A stretch of DNA of 64,000 bases, from NCBI GenBank assembly GCA_029432795.1, contig JARNMJ010000008.1:1-64000 (forward strand), read 5' to 3'. The notes under the pieces are model-generated. The model was not told the DNA's origin, did not search any database, and was given only the letters and a program-made list of their open reading frames with translations. Position numbers and translations under genes: made by a program. The stretch comes from Pontiellaceae bacterium B12219 (lineage in GTDB: Bacteria > Verrucomicrobiota > Kiritimatiellia > Kiritimatiellales > Pontiellaceae). Shown one piece after another: positions 17,599-25,930 of this stretch; within the stretch, counting starts at the first letter, position 1; each line of letters starts with the position of its first letter.

Positions 17599-18254
17599 CA
17601 GGGATAGAAAAACAGTTTGGCATATACATAAGCAAGCCATTCGCTCATGACGTAGCGCACACCTTCGCTTCCTTTGTACCAGTCTTCGGGGGTATACGAG
17701 GCCGGAGCCAGGCAGGTGATGCCGATGTTGTATTTATCCCCGAGCGCTTTTTGGAAAAGCATCCGGCTGCGACGGCCGTGCGGGCCGGTGGTGATCAGGT
17801 GCAGCTCGGTTTCGTCTATATTGTATGCCATAAAAGCTTCGCGCAGGGCCACGGCCGCCATGTAGGTGCGGTCCTTTTTGGCTTCATCCGCCACGGAAAC
17901 AATGATTTTTTCGGGAGGGATTCCCATTTTCTTGAGCCGGGCGGCAGTCATTTCGGGGTAGGATTTAAATTGCTGGATATAACTTCCGGTTTCAATCGGT
18001 ACGCCGGTGCAGACTATTTTTGAATAGTTCCCGGTCTTGAACAGGATGATGGCTTCGTCGAGTGCGAAGTCGTGGATCCACCCTTCAACCACCATAAGGC
18101 CTTTGTGCGGCGGTTTTTCCGGCGCGAGGAACGGGTATAGAGATGCGATGAAGCCCAGAAAAAGACCACAGAGCAGGGTTGCAATCAGCAACCATCCCAG
18201 CCATGTTGGTCTCTTGCGCGGGCGAACATTGGTAAGCTCAAATCTCATGCGCAT
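17598..18254 (-). CDS. YdcF/SanA-like DUF218 membrane protein
   Basis: About 218 residues from the ATG at 18254; an in-frame upstream extension has no support. One N-terminal membrane helix (WLLIATLLCGLFLGFIASLY) is followed by a DUF218 domain: 'GLMVVEGWIHDFALDEAI', 'SKIVCTGVPIETGS', 'RLKKMGIPPEKIIV' and 'LHLITTGPHGRRSRMLFQKA'. DUF218 proteins sit in the cell envelope and are linked to barrier function or S-adenosylmethionine binding, without a settled reaction. It is coupled to the downstream GGDEF gene and divergent from rplM. Confidence 0.75.
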   Translation of the reverse strand: MRMRFELTNVRPRKRPTWLGWLLIATLLCGLFLGFIASLYPFLAPEKPPHKGLMVVEGWIHDFALDEAIILFKTGNYSKIVCTGVPIETGSYIQQFKSYPEMTAARLKKMGIPPEKIIVSVADEAKKDRTYMAAVALREAFMAYNIDETELHLITTGPHGRRSRMLFQKALGDKYNIGITCLAPASYTPEDWYKGSEGVRYVMSEWLAYVYAKLFFYP

Positions 18255-18308
18255 TTTGTAGCACGGAACTGCCGGTTGTAAAAACCAGAAACTTCTTGCG
18301 TACAGGGG

Positions 18309-18335
18309 TTGACATGCCATGGCGTCTACTATAGC
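18309..18335 (+). promoter_or_regulatory. rplM-rpsI promoter
   Basis: A perfect TTGACA (18309-18314) is followed by CTACTATAGC. A -10 at TATAGC (18330-18335) gives a 15-bp spacer; TACTAT (18327) would give only 12. It resembles the rpsT promoter. Confidence 0.5.
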
Positions 18336-18382
18336 TTCCCCCACCTTGTGTTTTTACTGAACAGAGCTAGAGGACTTACTTA

Positions 18383-18817
18383 ATGAAAACTTTTATGCCC
18401 AATGAGGCTGATATTAAACGCGACTGGTATGTTGTTGATGCAACGGATAAACCAGCCGGCCGTCTGGCTGTTGCAATTGCAGATGCACTGCGCGGTCGTG
18501 ACAAGCCTACCTACACCCCGCACGTCGACGTCGGCGCTTTTGTTGTTGTAATCAACTGTGAAAAAATCAAGCTGAGCGGCAATAAAGAAGAACAGAAAAT
18601 CTATCAGGACTTTTCCGGATACAACAGCGGCCTGACCGAAACGAAGGCTAAGGATATTCGCGAGAAACATCCGGAGCGCATCATCACCCAGGCTGTTAAA
18701 GGAATGCTGCCGACGAATCGTCAGTCCCGTCAGACGCTCACCCGTCTTAAGGTCTATGCCGGCAGCAAGCATCCGCATGCTGCACAGCAGGTGCAGGAAC
18801 TGGCCCTTAACATCTAA
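18383..18817 (+). CDS. rplM: 50S ribosomal protein L13
   Basis: 144 residues with the L13 pattern: WYVVDATDKPAGRLAVAIAD, 'GDFVVVINCEKIKLSGNK'-type core (here GAFVVVINCEKIKLSG), and 'AVKGMLPTNRQSRQTLTRLKVYAG'. L13 is an early 50S assembly protein. It forms the conserved rplM-rpsI operon with the next gene, 15 bp apart. Confidence 0.97.
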   Translation: MKTFMPNEADIKRDWYVVDATDKPAGRLAVAIADALRGRDKPTYTPHVDVGAFVVVINCEKIKLSGNKEEQKIYQDFSGYNSGLTETKAKDIREKHPERIITQAVKGMLPTNRQSRQTLTRLKVYAGSKHPHAAQQVQELALNI

Positions 18818-18832
18818 GCAGGATAAATTATC

Positions 18833-19231
18833 ATGGCAAAAGATACTTTGACACTCCAGGCAACCGGCCGTCGTAAGACTTCCGTTGCACGTGTTCGCAT
18901 GACTGAAGGAACCGGAAAAATTACGGTTAACGGTCTTGAGTCCGACGCATATTTTAACACCGCTCTCCAGCAGGAACTGCTGAAGAAGCCTTTCGAATGC
19001 GCTGGTGTTGACGGCAAATTCGATGTGATCGCCACCGTTAAGGGCGGCGGAAAATCAGGGCAGTGCGGCGCTGTGGTTCACGCCGTGGCCCGTTCACTTG
19101 CAGGTTCTGACGATGAATTGAAAGACGTCCTGAAAAAGGGTGGCTTCCTGACTCGTGATGCCCGTATGAAAGAGCGTAAAAAACCGGGTCAGCCGGGTGC
19201 GCGTAAACACTTCCAGTTCTCCAAACGTTAA
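18833..19231 (+). CDS. rpsI: 30S ribosomal protein S9
   Basis: 132 residues with the S9 opening 'QATGRRKTSVARVRM' and the strongly conserved C-terminus RKKPGQPGARKHFQFSKR, whose last Arg reaches the P-site tRNA in the ribosome (family knowledge). It ends in a terminator just downstream. Confidence 0.97.
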   Translation: MAKDTLTLQATGRRKTSVARVRMTEGTGKITVNGLESDAYFNTALQQELLKKPFECAGVDGKFDVIATVKGGGKSGQCGAVVHAVARSLAGSDDELKDVLKKGGFLTRDARMKERKKPGQPGARKHFQFSKR

Positions 19232-19253
19232 TCGTTTCGAGCTGCAAGTTGCA

Positions 19254-19281
19254 AAGCCTCCCATTCCGGGGGGCTTTTTTT
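19254..19281 (+). terminator. rpsI rho-independent terminator
   Basis: AAGCCTCC / GGGGGGCTT stem with a short CATTCC loop, followed by seven T. Confidence 0.85.
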
Positions 19282-19347
19282 GTTTTCCAATGTTTGTAAA
19301 ATCACTTTAATCCGGCTTCCGATCATTGGAACCGAGGAGCGATAATC

Positions 19348-20529
19348 ATGTTTTCAGAAATTCATCTGCCGAAAGGCTTCAAATGTGCAGGCATTTCCGC
19401 CGGAATCAAGGCTTCGGGCGTAAAGGATATGGCGTTGATCCTTTCTGATGCGCCCGCCGCCGCGGCAGGCGTTTTTACTACCAATCAGGTTTGTGCCGCA
19501 CCGGTTAAGCTATGTCGGGCGCATCTGGAGCACGGTGTGGCCCGGGCGATTGTGATGAATAGCGGAATTGCCAATGCCTGCACGGGGGCCGAAGGCCTGG
19601 TGATGGCAAAAAATATGGCCGCCGAAACCGCGAAGATGATCGACTGCGAAGTGCAGGAGATCTTTGTGTGCTCCACCGGGAAAATCGGCCCGCAGCTTCC
19701 GCTGGCTAAAATTATTCCGGGCATTGGAAAACTTTTTGAATCGGCGCTCATTGAAAATGTGCAGCAGACCGCTGAAGCCATGATGACCACCGATACCCGC
19801 CCGAAGGTGGCGATGGCCGAATTGCAGATTGACGGGCGGCAGGTTAAAATTGTGGGCTTTGCGAAAGGGGCCGGCATGATTGAGCCGAATATGGCCACCA
19901 TGCTTTCGTACATCACCACCGATGCTGCGGTGGATCGGCGCACTTGGCAGGCTGCACTGAAGAGCGCGGTTGATCGGAGTTTTAACCGGATTTCCGTTGA
20001 TGGCGATCAAAGCACGAACGATACGGTGTTGGCGCTGGCAAACGGCGAGTCGGGCATTCATGTGCTGGATGAAAATTCCAAAGATTGGAATGCTTTTTAC
20101 CGGGCGCTGGAAAAGGTCTGTTTTGAGTTGGCGATGATGATTGTGCACGATGGCGAGGGGGCTGATAAATTTGTGACGGTGCAGGTGAAGGGCGCGGTTT
20201 CGGATGAAGAGGCTGATCTGGCTGCGCGGGCCGTGGCGAATTCCCTGTTGAATAAAACCGCCTGGGCCGGAACATATCCCGACTGGGGCCGGATCATGGA
20301 TTCCATCGGCTATTCCAAAGCGAAGGTGACTGAAGAGTTGGTGGATATTTTTTACGACGAAACGCAGGCAGTCGCAGGCGGTTGCCGCTCGGGGGTTCCA
20401 CAAGAGGATTTGATTAAGGTGGTCTCACAAACTGATTTTGCTATAAACATCGATCTGAATATCGCAAACGGTGAGGCCGTTGTTTACACCTGCAATTGCA
20501 CAGAAGAATACGTGCGGATTAATTACTAG
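19348..20529 (+). CDS. argJ: Glutamate N-acetyltransferase / ornithine acetyltransferase
   Basis: 393 residues. It transfers acetyl from N-acetylornithine to glutamate, recycling the acetyl group in arginine synthesis. The self-cleavage site and nucleophilic Thr are in KGAGMIEPNMATML, before which the precursor splits into alpha and beta chains. 'STNDTVLALANG' and 'GTYPDWGRIMDSIGYS' are further family blocks. No separate argA or argE is seen here, in keeping with the cyclic pathway. First gene of the arginine cluster, 35 bp ahead of argB. A palindrome copy lies inside at 20076. Confidence 0.95.
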   Translation: MFSEIHLPKGFKCAGISAGIKASGVKDMALILSDAPAAAAGVFTTNQVCAAPVKLCRAHLEHGVARAIVMNSGIANACTGAEGLVMAKNMAAETAKMIDCEVQEIFVCSTGKIGPQLPLAKIIPGIGKLFESALIENVQQTAEAMMTTDTRPKVAMAELQIDGRQVKIVGFAKGAGMIEPNMATMLSYITTDAAVDRRTWQAALKSAVDRSFNRISVDGDQSTNDTVLALANGESGIHVLDENSKDWNAFYRALEKVCFELAMMIVHDGEGADKFVTVQVKGAVSDEEADLAARAVANSLLNKTAWAGTYPDWGRIMDSIGYSKAKVTEELVDIFYDETQAVAGGCRSGVPQEDLIKVVSQTDFAINIDLNIANGEAVVYTCNCTEEYVRINY

Positions 20530-20564
20530 TTCCTTATTCAAAAGGAGCAGGGAGAACGTTTTTA

Positions 20565-21440
20565 ATGATGGATAAGTATATTGAAAAGGCTGCTGCGCTG
20601 ACTGAGGCACTTCCATTTATTCAGCAGTTCCGTGGTGAAACTGTTGTCGTCAAACTGGGCGGCAGTATTATGGAAAGCGAAGAGGGCTACAGCCGTATTA
20701 TGCAGGATATCGCTTTTATGGAATGTGTTGGTTTGTGCCCGGTAGTGGTGCACGGCGGCGGAAAAGCGATTTCGCGTTCCATGAAGGAGGCGAACATTTC
20801 TCCGAATTTTGTGCATGGACTTCGGGTTACGGATGCGGCGACGATTGGTGTGGTGGAAAAGGTGCTCAATCAGGAAGTGAATCCGCATTTGGTGGAAATT
20901 ATCCAGCAGTTTCAAGGAAAGGCCCGGGGAATTCACGGGGAGGATATCCTGCGTGTTGAAAAAATGACGGGTACGGATTCAGAAACCAATGCGGTGCTGG
21001 ATTGGGGATTTGTCGGGAAAGTGACTGCAGTTGATACAGAGCCGATCTGTGCTTATTTAAAATCCGAAATTGTGCCGGTGATCACACCCTTGGGCAAAGG
21101 GGCGGATGGGCAGCTCTATAACATTAATGCAGACGATGCGGCCACGGCCATTGCCTGTGCGCTGAAGGCGCGTAAGCTGGTATTTTTAACGGATGTTCCC
21201 GGGTTGTTGCTGGATCCGGAGGATAAATCCACGCGGATTTCTTCGCTTCATTTGAGTGAAGTGGATGAGCTGATTGAACGGGGCGTGATTGCCGGCGGTA
21301 TGCTGCCGAAAATCAAGGGAATGGCGGGGGCGGTTAAATCGGGCATTAAAAAGGCCCATATTATCGATGCATCGATGCCGCATTCGCTCCTGCTGGAGTT
21401 GTTTACGAGTGAGGGTGTGGGAACCGAAATAACTGAATAG
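20565..21440 (+). CDS. argB: Acetylglutamate kinase
   Basis: 291 residues of the amino-acid kinase fold. 'VVKLGGSIM' binds phosphate, 'PVVVHGGGKAIS' binds acetylglutamate, and the C-terminal 'AGGMLPKIKGMAGAVKSG' closes the nucleotide site. It phosphorylates N-acetylglutamate, often the arginine-regulated step; an N-terminal helix (EKAAALTEALPFIQQF) like that of arginine-sensitive hexameric enzymes is present, which suggests feedback control (inference). The start may be either of two adjacent ATGs (20565 or 20568); AAAGGAG lies upstream. argC, needed for the next step, is not in the window. Confidence 0.95.
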   Translation: MMDKYIEKAAALTEALPFIQQFRGETVVVKLGGSIMESEEGYSRIMQDIAFMECVGLCPVVVHGGGKAISRSMKEANISPNFVHGLRVTDAATIGVVEKVLNQEVNPHLVEIIQQFQGKARGIHGEDILRVEKMTGTDSETNAVLDWGFVGKVTAVDTEPICAYLKSEIVPVITPLGKGADGQLYNINADDAATAIACALKARKLVFLTDVPGLLLDPEDKSTRISSLHLSEVDELIERGVIAGGMLPKIKGMAGAVKSGIKKAHIIDASMPHSLLLELFTSEGVGTEITE

Positions 21441-21552
21441 TGTTAAGTTTTAAGTATTATGTGCTGATCATTCGATGAGCTGATTGAAATCTCTAAAATG
21501 CGTTTTGGATGGGCGGGGTTACATAAAACTTAACCACTTAATAACTTAAAAC
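21441..21552. repeat. TTAAGT-type heptad inverted arms between argB and argD
   Basis: The left arm (21441-21461, TTAAGTTTTAAGTATTATG) follows the argB stop. The right arm (21521-21552, with ACTTAAC, ACTTAAT and ACTTAAA units) ends 12 bp before argD. The arms are roughly complementary with about 60 bases between them. Confidence 0.5.
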
Positions 21553-21564
21553 TGGGTGATTACT

Positions 21565-22806
21565 ATGAACACAGGGGAAATTGCTTCATTACAAAACGAG
21601 TATCTGATGCCGACTTATGCACCGGGAATTGCGCTGGTGGAGGGGACCGGGTCGTTTGTGTGGGATGCCGAAGGAAATGAATATCTGGATTTCGTATCGG
21701 GTATTGCGGTCACAAATATCGGGCACTGCCATCCGAAAATGGTGAGGGCGGTGCAGGACCAGGTGGAAACGCTGGTTCATGTTTCAAATCTGTTTTACAA
21801 CGAAAAACAGCCGGTGTTGGCGAAAGCGCTGGTGGAGCGGTCCGGGCTTCCCGGTGCAAAATGTTTTTTCTGTAACTCGGGGGCGGAGGCCAACGAGGGG
21901 CTGATTAAGCTGGCCCGGTTGTGGGGCAGTGCACACGGAAAGTATGAAGTCGTCACCATGCGTCAGTCGTTCCATGGACGGACACTGGCAACGCTCACCG
22001 CCACCGGGCAGGATAAGGTGCAGATCGGATTCGGTCCGTTGCCTGAAGGTTTTAAATACGCGAACTTCAATGATATCGAGTCGGTGAAAGAGGCCATTAC
22101 GCCGCAAACCGCGGCTGTGCTGGTTGAAGCGCTTCAGGGCGAAGGCGGCGTGATTCCGGCCGATCCTCAATTTCTTTCCGATCTTCGGAAGCTGTGCGAT
22201 GAGCAGGATGTGCTGCTGTTGTGCGATGAGGTGCAGGCGGGCGTGGGGCGGACCGGAAAATGGTTTGGTTTTCAGAATTACGAGGTGCAGCCGGATGCCT
22301 TTTCGCTGGCCAAAGGTCTGGGCAATGGGATTCCGATCGGTGCAATTGTGGCCGGCGCAAAACTGGCTGATGTATTTCAGCCGGGACATCATGCCACAAC
22401 CTTTGGCGGCACGCCGTTGGCCTGTTCGGCGGCAAAGGCGGTCATCGAGGTTATTGAAGAAGAAGATCTGCTTTCAAACACGATGATGATGGGGGCCTAT
22501 TTTGTGGAAGGGCTGTGCGAGATTGCGCAGAAACACAAAAAATGGATTTCCGGTGTGCGCGGTCTCGGTCTGCTGCTCGGTCTGGTGCTGGATGTTCCTG
22601 CGGCTCCGTTGCAGAAAAAATTGATGGAAAAAGGCATGCTTGCGCTGGCAACAGCAGGTAATGTCCTGCGCTTATTACCCCCGCTGAATGTTTCTCAGGC
22701 GGAAATTGATCAGGCGCTTAAGCTGATCGCTGAATCGTGCGTTGAACTGCATGAAGAAATGGCGGCTCTGTCGCCGAACCCCTGCAAATGCGGGATGGGT
22801 CAATAA
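21565..22806 (+). CDS. argD: Acetylornithine aminotransferase
   Basis: 413 residues, class III PLP aminotransferase. It makes N-acetylornithine from the semialdehyde and glutamate, and in many bacteria also serves as diaminopimelate-pathway transaminase. 'FCNSGAEANEGLIKLAR' binds PLP phosphate, 'LLCDEVQAGVGRTGKWFG' holds the Asp facing the pyridine nitrogen, and the Schiff-base Lys is in SLAKGLGNGIPIGA. The C-terminus ends in an unusual Cys pair (NPCKCGMGQ), recalling a partial SEC-C zinc motif. The start ATG at 21565 is preferred over an in-frame GTG nine bases earlier. A lysine biosynthesis cluster lies downstream. Confidence 0.93.
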   Translation: MNTGEIASLQNEYLMPTYAPGIALVEGTGSFVWDAEGNEYLDFVSGIAVTNIGHCHPKMVRAVQDQVETLVHVSNLFYNEKQPVLAKALVERSGLPGAKCFFCNSGAEANEGLIKLARLWGSAHGKYEVVTMRQSFHGRTLATLTATGQDKVQIGFGPLPEGFKYANFNDIESVKEAITPQTAAVLVEALQGEGGVIPADPQFLSDLRKLCDEQDVLLLCDEVQAGVGRTGKWFGFQNYEVQPDAFSLAKGLGNGIPIGAIVAGAKLADVFQPGHHATTFGGTPLACSAAKAVIEVIEEEDLLSNTMMMGAYFVEGLCEIAQKHKKWISGVRGLGLLLGLVLDVPAAPLQKKLMEKGMLALATAGNVLRLLPPLNVSQAEIDQALKLIAESCVELHEEMAALSPNPCKCGMGQ

Positions 22807-22829
22807 ATTTATATAAAGGAGATCAAGAC

Positions 22830-23186
22830 ATGGCATATGAGTTAACCGGAAAAGTTAAACTGATCCAGGATGCGCAAACCTTCGGTAGCGGGTTCACCAA
22901 GCGTGAAATGGTTGTTACGGTTGAGGATGGAAAATATCCGCAGGAAATTAATCTCGAATTTGTTCAGGATAAAGTGAGTCTGCTCGACACCGTTCAGGCA
23001 GGGCAGGAAGTAACGGTTACCTTTGATATCCGTGGACGTGAATATAACGGGCGCTATTTCAATAATCTTCAGGGCTGGAAGATTCAGACCAGTGCCGCGG
23101 CTCCTGAAGCCGACGACAAGCCGCCTGTTTCGGACAAAGATGTCCCGGCCGACTTCGACGAATACGAAGACGATATCCCGTTTTAA
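22830..23186 (+). CDS. DUF3127 protein with SSB-type acidic C-terminal tip
   Basis: 118 residues, start fixed by AAAGGAG eight bases upstream. The body ('YELTGKVKLIQDAQTFGSGF', 'KREMVVTVEDG', 'VTVTFDIRGREYNGRYF', 'NNLQGWKI') is an OB-fold-like strand pattern known as DUF3127. The tail is Pro/Asp-rich and ends DEYEDDIPF, the same kind of tip by which single-stranded DNA-binding protein recruits partners. I infer an SSB-like nucleic-acid-binding role. It sits between argD and argG, 24 bp after argD, with no clear link to arginine. Confidence 0.8.
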   Translation: MAYELTGKVKLIQDAQTFGSGFTKREMVVTVEDGKYPQEINLEFVQDKVSLLDTVQAGQEVTVTFDIRGREYNGRYFNNLQGWKIQTSAAAPEADDKPPVSDKDVPADFDEYEDDIPF

Positions 23187-23275
23187 TAGACCTGGATGGA
23201 ATGTCGGATGTCTGGATTGATGGCTTTATTGCAGCAATCCAATACTCCAAGAATGCAGTAATCCAAAAGTTACAG
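23187..23275. repeat. Degenerate inverted short repeats before argG
   Basis: GGATGGAATGTCGGATGTCTGGATTG on the left against CAATCCAATACTCCAA...AATCCAA on the right: poorly ordered arms resembling a decayed heptad element. Weak. Confidence 0.3.
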
Positions 23276-23291
23276 AGAAGGATCAATCATT

Positions 23292-24500
23292 ATGAAAGTG
23301 GTACTCGCTTATTCCGGTGGTCTCGACACCACCGTACTGTTGACCTGGTTGCAGGAAAAATATAACGCGGAAGTAATTTGCTACTGTTCCAATGTGGGGC
23401 AGGAAGATGAGCTCGACGGGCTCGAAGCAAAAGCGCTGAAGCATGGTGCGGTTAAGTGCTATGTGGATGATGTGCAGGAAGAATTTGCAGCCGATTACAT
23501 CTATCCAATCATGCAGGCCAACGCGATCTACGAAGGCACCTATCTGCTGGGAACTTCCATTGCGCGTCCGCTGATTGCAAAACGCATGATCGATATCGCC
23601 AATCTTGAAGGCGCTGAAGCCATTTGCCACGGCGCAACCGGCAAAGGTAACGATCAGGTTCGTTTTGAGCTGACAGCTTATGCTCTGAAGCCGGACATTA
23701 AAGTCATCGCTCCGTGGCGTATGCCGGAAGACTTCCCGTTTGAGGGACGTACCGACATGATCAAATATCTGGAAGAAAAGGGAATTCCGACCGCCGTTTC
23801 CGCGGCCAAGCCCTATTCGATGGACCGCAATATGCTGCACATCAGTTTTGAAGGCGGCATTCTGGAAGATCCGTGGAATGAGCCCGATGAAAATATGTGG
23901 TGCATGACCAAGCCGCTGAGTCAGGCTGCTGACGAAGCTGAGTATGTTGAAATCAGTTTTGAAAAAGGCATCCCGGTTGCTGTGAATGGCGAAAAACTCA
24001 GTGCTGCAGCCTTGTTGAAAAAGTTGAATGCCATCGGTTGTGAGCATGCTGTTGGCCGTATCGACATCGTGGAAAACCGCTTCACCGGCATGAAAGATCG
24101 CGGCGTGTATGAAACACCCGGCGGAACCATTCTGCAACACGCACATCGTGCGCTGGAGTCGATCTGTATGGACCGCGAAGTGATGCACCTGCGCGATTCC
24201 TTCATTCCGAAATATGCCACACTGGTCTATAACGGCTTCTGGTTTGCTCCTGAACGCGAAATGCTTCAGTCGGCAATTACCCAGAGTCAGGAAACAGTGA
24301 CCGGCGATGTTCGCGTGAAGCTTTACAAAGGCGGCGTGCATGTTTGCGGCCGTCGTTCCGACTATTCGCTCTACAGCCCGGAACTCGTGAGTTTCGACGA
24401 AGCGGGCGGATATGATCAGTCCGATGCAACCGGATTCATCAAGCTCAACGCACTGCGCCTGCGCGTCGGTGCAACGATGAAGGCCAAACAGAACGGATAG
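23292..24500 (+). CDS. argG: Argininosuccinate synthase
   Basis: 402 residues. It joins citrulline and aspartate using ATP. The N-type ATP pyrophosphatase loop is [17 protein letters not shown]. Further blocks are '[18 protein letters not shown]', '[16 protein letters not shown]' and '[25 protein letters not shown]'. The start has a GAAGGA site. It ends in a terminator built around a member of the palindrome family. argF and argH are not in the window. Confidence 0.96.
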   Translation: MKVVLAYSGGLDTTVLLTWLQEKYNAEVICYCSNVGQEDELDGLEAKALKHGAVKCYVDDVQEEFAADYIYPIMQANAIYEGTYLLGTSIARPLIAKRMIDIANLEGAEAICHGATGKGNDQVRFELTAYALKPDIKVIAPWRMPEDFPFEGRTDMIKYLEEKGIPTAVSAAKPYSMDRNMLHISFEGGILEDPWNEPDENMWCMTKPLSQAADEAEYVEISFEKGIPVAVNGEKLSAAALLKKLNAIGCEHAVGRIDIVENRFTGMKDRGVYETPGGTILQHAHRALESICMDREVMHLRDSFIPKYATLVYNGFWFAPEREMLQSAITQSQETVTGDVRVKLYKGGVHVCGRRSDYSLYSPELVSFDEAGGYDQSDATGFIKLNALRLRVGATMKAKQNG

Positions 24501-24507
24501 ATAACGG

Positions 24508-24522
24508 TTCCATGCATTGGAA
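24508..24522. repeat. TTCCA-N5-TGGAA palindrome (core TGCAT)
   Basis: Exact copy, eight bases after the argG stop. First of three within 70 bp. Confidence 0.75.
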
Positions 24523-24556
24523 AGGGTTTTTCCAAGCATTGGAAAAACCCTTTTTT
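24521..24556 (+). terminator. argG terminator built on a TTCCA-N5-TGGAA palindrome
   Basis: AAAGGGTTTTTCCAA / TTGGAAAAACCCTTT stem with a GCA loop and six T. The exact 15-bp family palindrome occupies 24530-24544 as the top of the stem. Confidence 0.88.
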
Positions 24557-24561
24557 GTGTC

Positions 24562-24576
24562 TTCCAATCATTGGAA
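24562..24576. repeat. TTCCA-N5-TGGAA palindrome (core ATCAT) upstream of lysA
   Basis: Exact copy between the argG terminator and lysA, close to where a lysA promoter would lie. Confidence 0.75.
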
Positions 24577-24625
24577 AAACAGAACGTTCGTGTATAGTCC
24601 GCCCCATTATTTTTTAGGAGAAACC

Positions 24626-25891
24626 ATGGCAGAAAAGAAAATTCCATTGAGCAAAGAGCGGTTGGAGGAGATCACACAGCAATTTCCAACTCCTTTCCAC
24701 ATTTATGACGAAAAGGGCATTCGCGAAAACGCAAAACGCCTGAAGGCTGCTTTTGCCTGGAATCCGGGGTTTAAGGAATACTTCGCGGTCAAAGCCGCTC
24801 CTAACCCTTATCTGATGACCATTCTGAAAGCAGAAGGGTTCGGCTCGGACTGCTCATCCTACGGCGAACTGATCCTTTCGGAAAAAGTCGGAGTGGTTGG
24901 CGAAAATATTATTTTCACTTCCAACGACACTCCGGCTTACGAATTTAAGAAAGCCAAGGAATTGGGGGCGATCATCAATCTGGATGACATTTCGCACATC
25001 CAATATCTGGAAGATCATGTCGGCCTGCCGGAGCTGGTTTGCTGCCGCTATAATCCGGGACCGCTGAAAGCGGGCAATGCGATTATCGGGCATCCGGAAG
25101 AAGCGAAATATGGATTTACCCGCGAGCAGCTTTTTGAAGGTTACCGCATTTTGCGCGACAAAGGAGTGAAGCGTTTCGGCCTGCATACCATGGTGGCTTC
25201 GAACGAGCTGGAGGTCAGCTATTTCATTGAAACCGCCCAGATGCTGTTTGAGCTGGTGGGGGAACTGACCGCTGAACTGGGCGTTGAATTTGAATTTGTG
25301 AATCTTGGTGGCGGCATTGGTATTCCCTATAAGCCGGAAGAGCAGGCGGTGGATCTCGCCGCACTCGGTGAAGGGGTTGAAAAACTGTATGAGGAATTGA
25401 TTGTCGGCAAAGGGCTGAAAGGTTTGGATATCCGTCTGGAATGCGGCCGCATGATCACCGGACCGTACGGTTATCTGGTCGGCCGGGTGCTGCATAAAAA
25501 AAATACCTATAAGCAGTACGTCGGGCTCGATGCCTGTATGGCCAACCTGATGCGGCCGGGTATGTATGGCGCCTATCACCACGTCAATGTGGCGGGAAAA
25601 GAAGATCAGCCTGCTGATTTTATTTGCGATGTGACCGGCTCGCTCTGCGAGAATAACGACAAGTTCACGATCGATCGCCCGCTTCAACAGGTGGATGTCG
25701 GTGATCTGGTGGTGATTCACGATGCCGGAGCGCACGGGCATTCCATGGGCTTCAACTACAACGCGAAGCTGCGCTCCGCAGAGCTGTTGCTGCGCGAAAA
25801 CGGTGAAGTTGTTCAGATCCGCCGTGCAGAAACGCTTGAAGACCATTTCGCCACATTGGATTTAGAAGGACTGACGTCGTTTGAGGCATAA
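24626..25891 (+). CDS. lysA: Diaminopimelate decarboxylase
   Basis: 421 residues of the alanine-racemase-like PLP family. It decarboxylates meso-diaminopimelate to lysine. The PLP Lys is in EYFAVKAAPNP, the phosphate-binding Gly loop in LGGGIGIPY, the substrate Arg in RLECGRMI, and the active-site Cys in GSLCENNDKF (the CESxD-type motif). TTTAGGAG precedes the ATG at 24626; longer in-frame starts cross the argG terminator and are rejected. The order lysA-dapA-dapB suggests one lysine operon. Two related decarboxylases, for arginine or carboxynorspermidine, use different active-site motifs. Confidence 0.93.
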   Translation: MAEKKIPLSKERLEEITQQFPTPFHIYDEKGIRENAKRLKAAFAWNPGFKEYFAVKAAPNPYLMTILKAEGFGSDCSSYGELILSEKVGVVGENIIFTSNDTPAYEFKKAKELGAIINLDDISHIQYLEDHVGLPELVCCRYNPGPLKAGNAIIGHPEEAKYGFTREQLFEGYRILRDKGVKRFGLHTMVASNELEVSYFIETAQMLFELVGELTAELGVEFEFVNLGGGIGIPYKPEEQAVDLAALGEGVEKLYEELIVGKGLKGLDIRLECGRMITGPYGYLVGRVLHKKNTYKQYVGLDACMANLMRPGMYGAYHHVNVAGKEDQPADFICDVTGSLCENNDKFTIDRPLQQVDVGDLVVIHDAGAHGHSMGFNYNAKLRSAELLLRENGEVVQIRRAETLEDHFATLDLEGLTSFEA

Positions 25892-25930
25892 GGTCAGGAG
25901 CCTATTGCCGCCAACTTTTGGAGAGGAAAT

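Noticed and set aside
24512-24625. N-terminal extension of lysA to 24512
   Set aside because: It would translate the argG terminator and two palindromes; the ATG at 24626 has a good ribosome site.
23283-24647. 454-codon minus-strand frame opposite argG
   Set aside because: Complement of a certain argG coding sequence; it also runs through the argG terminator.
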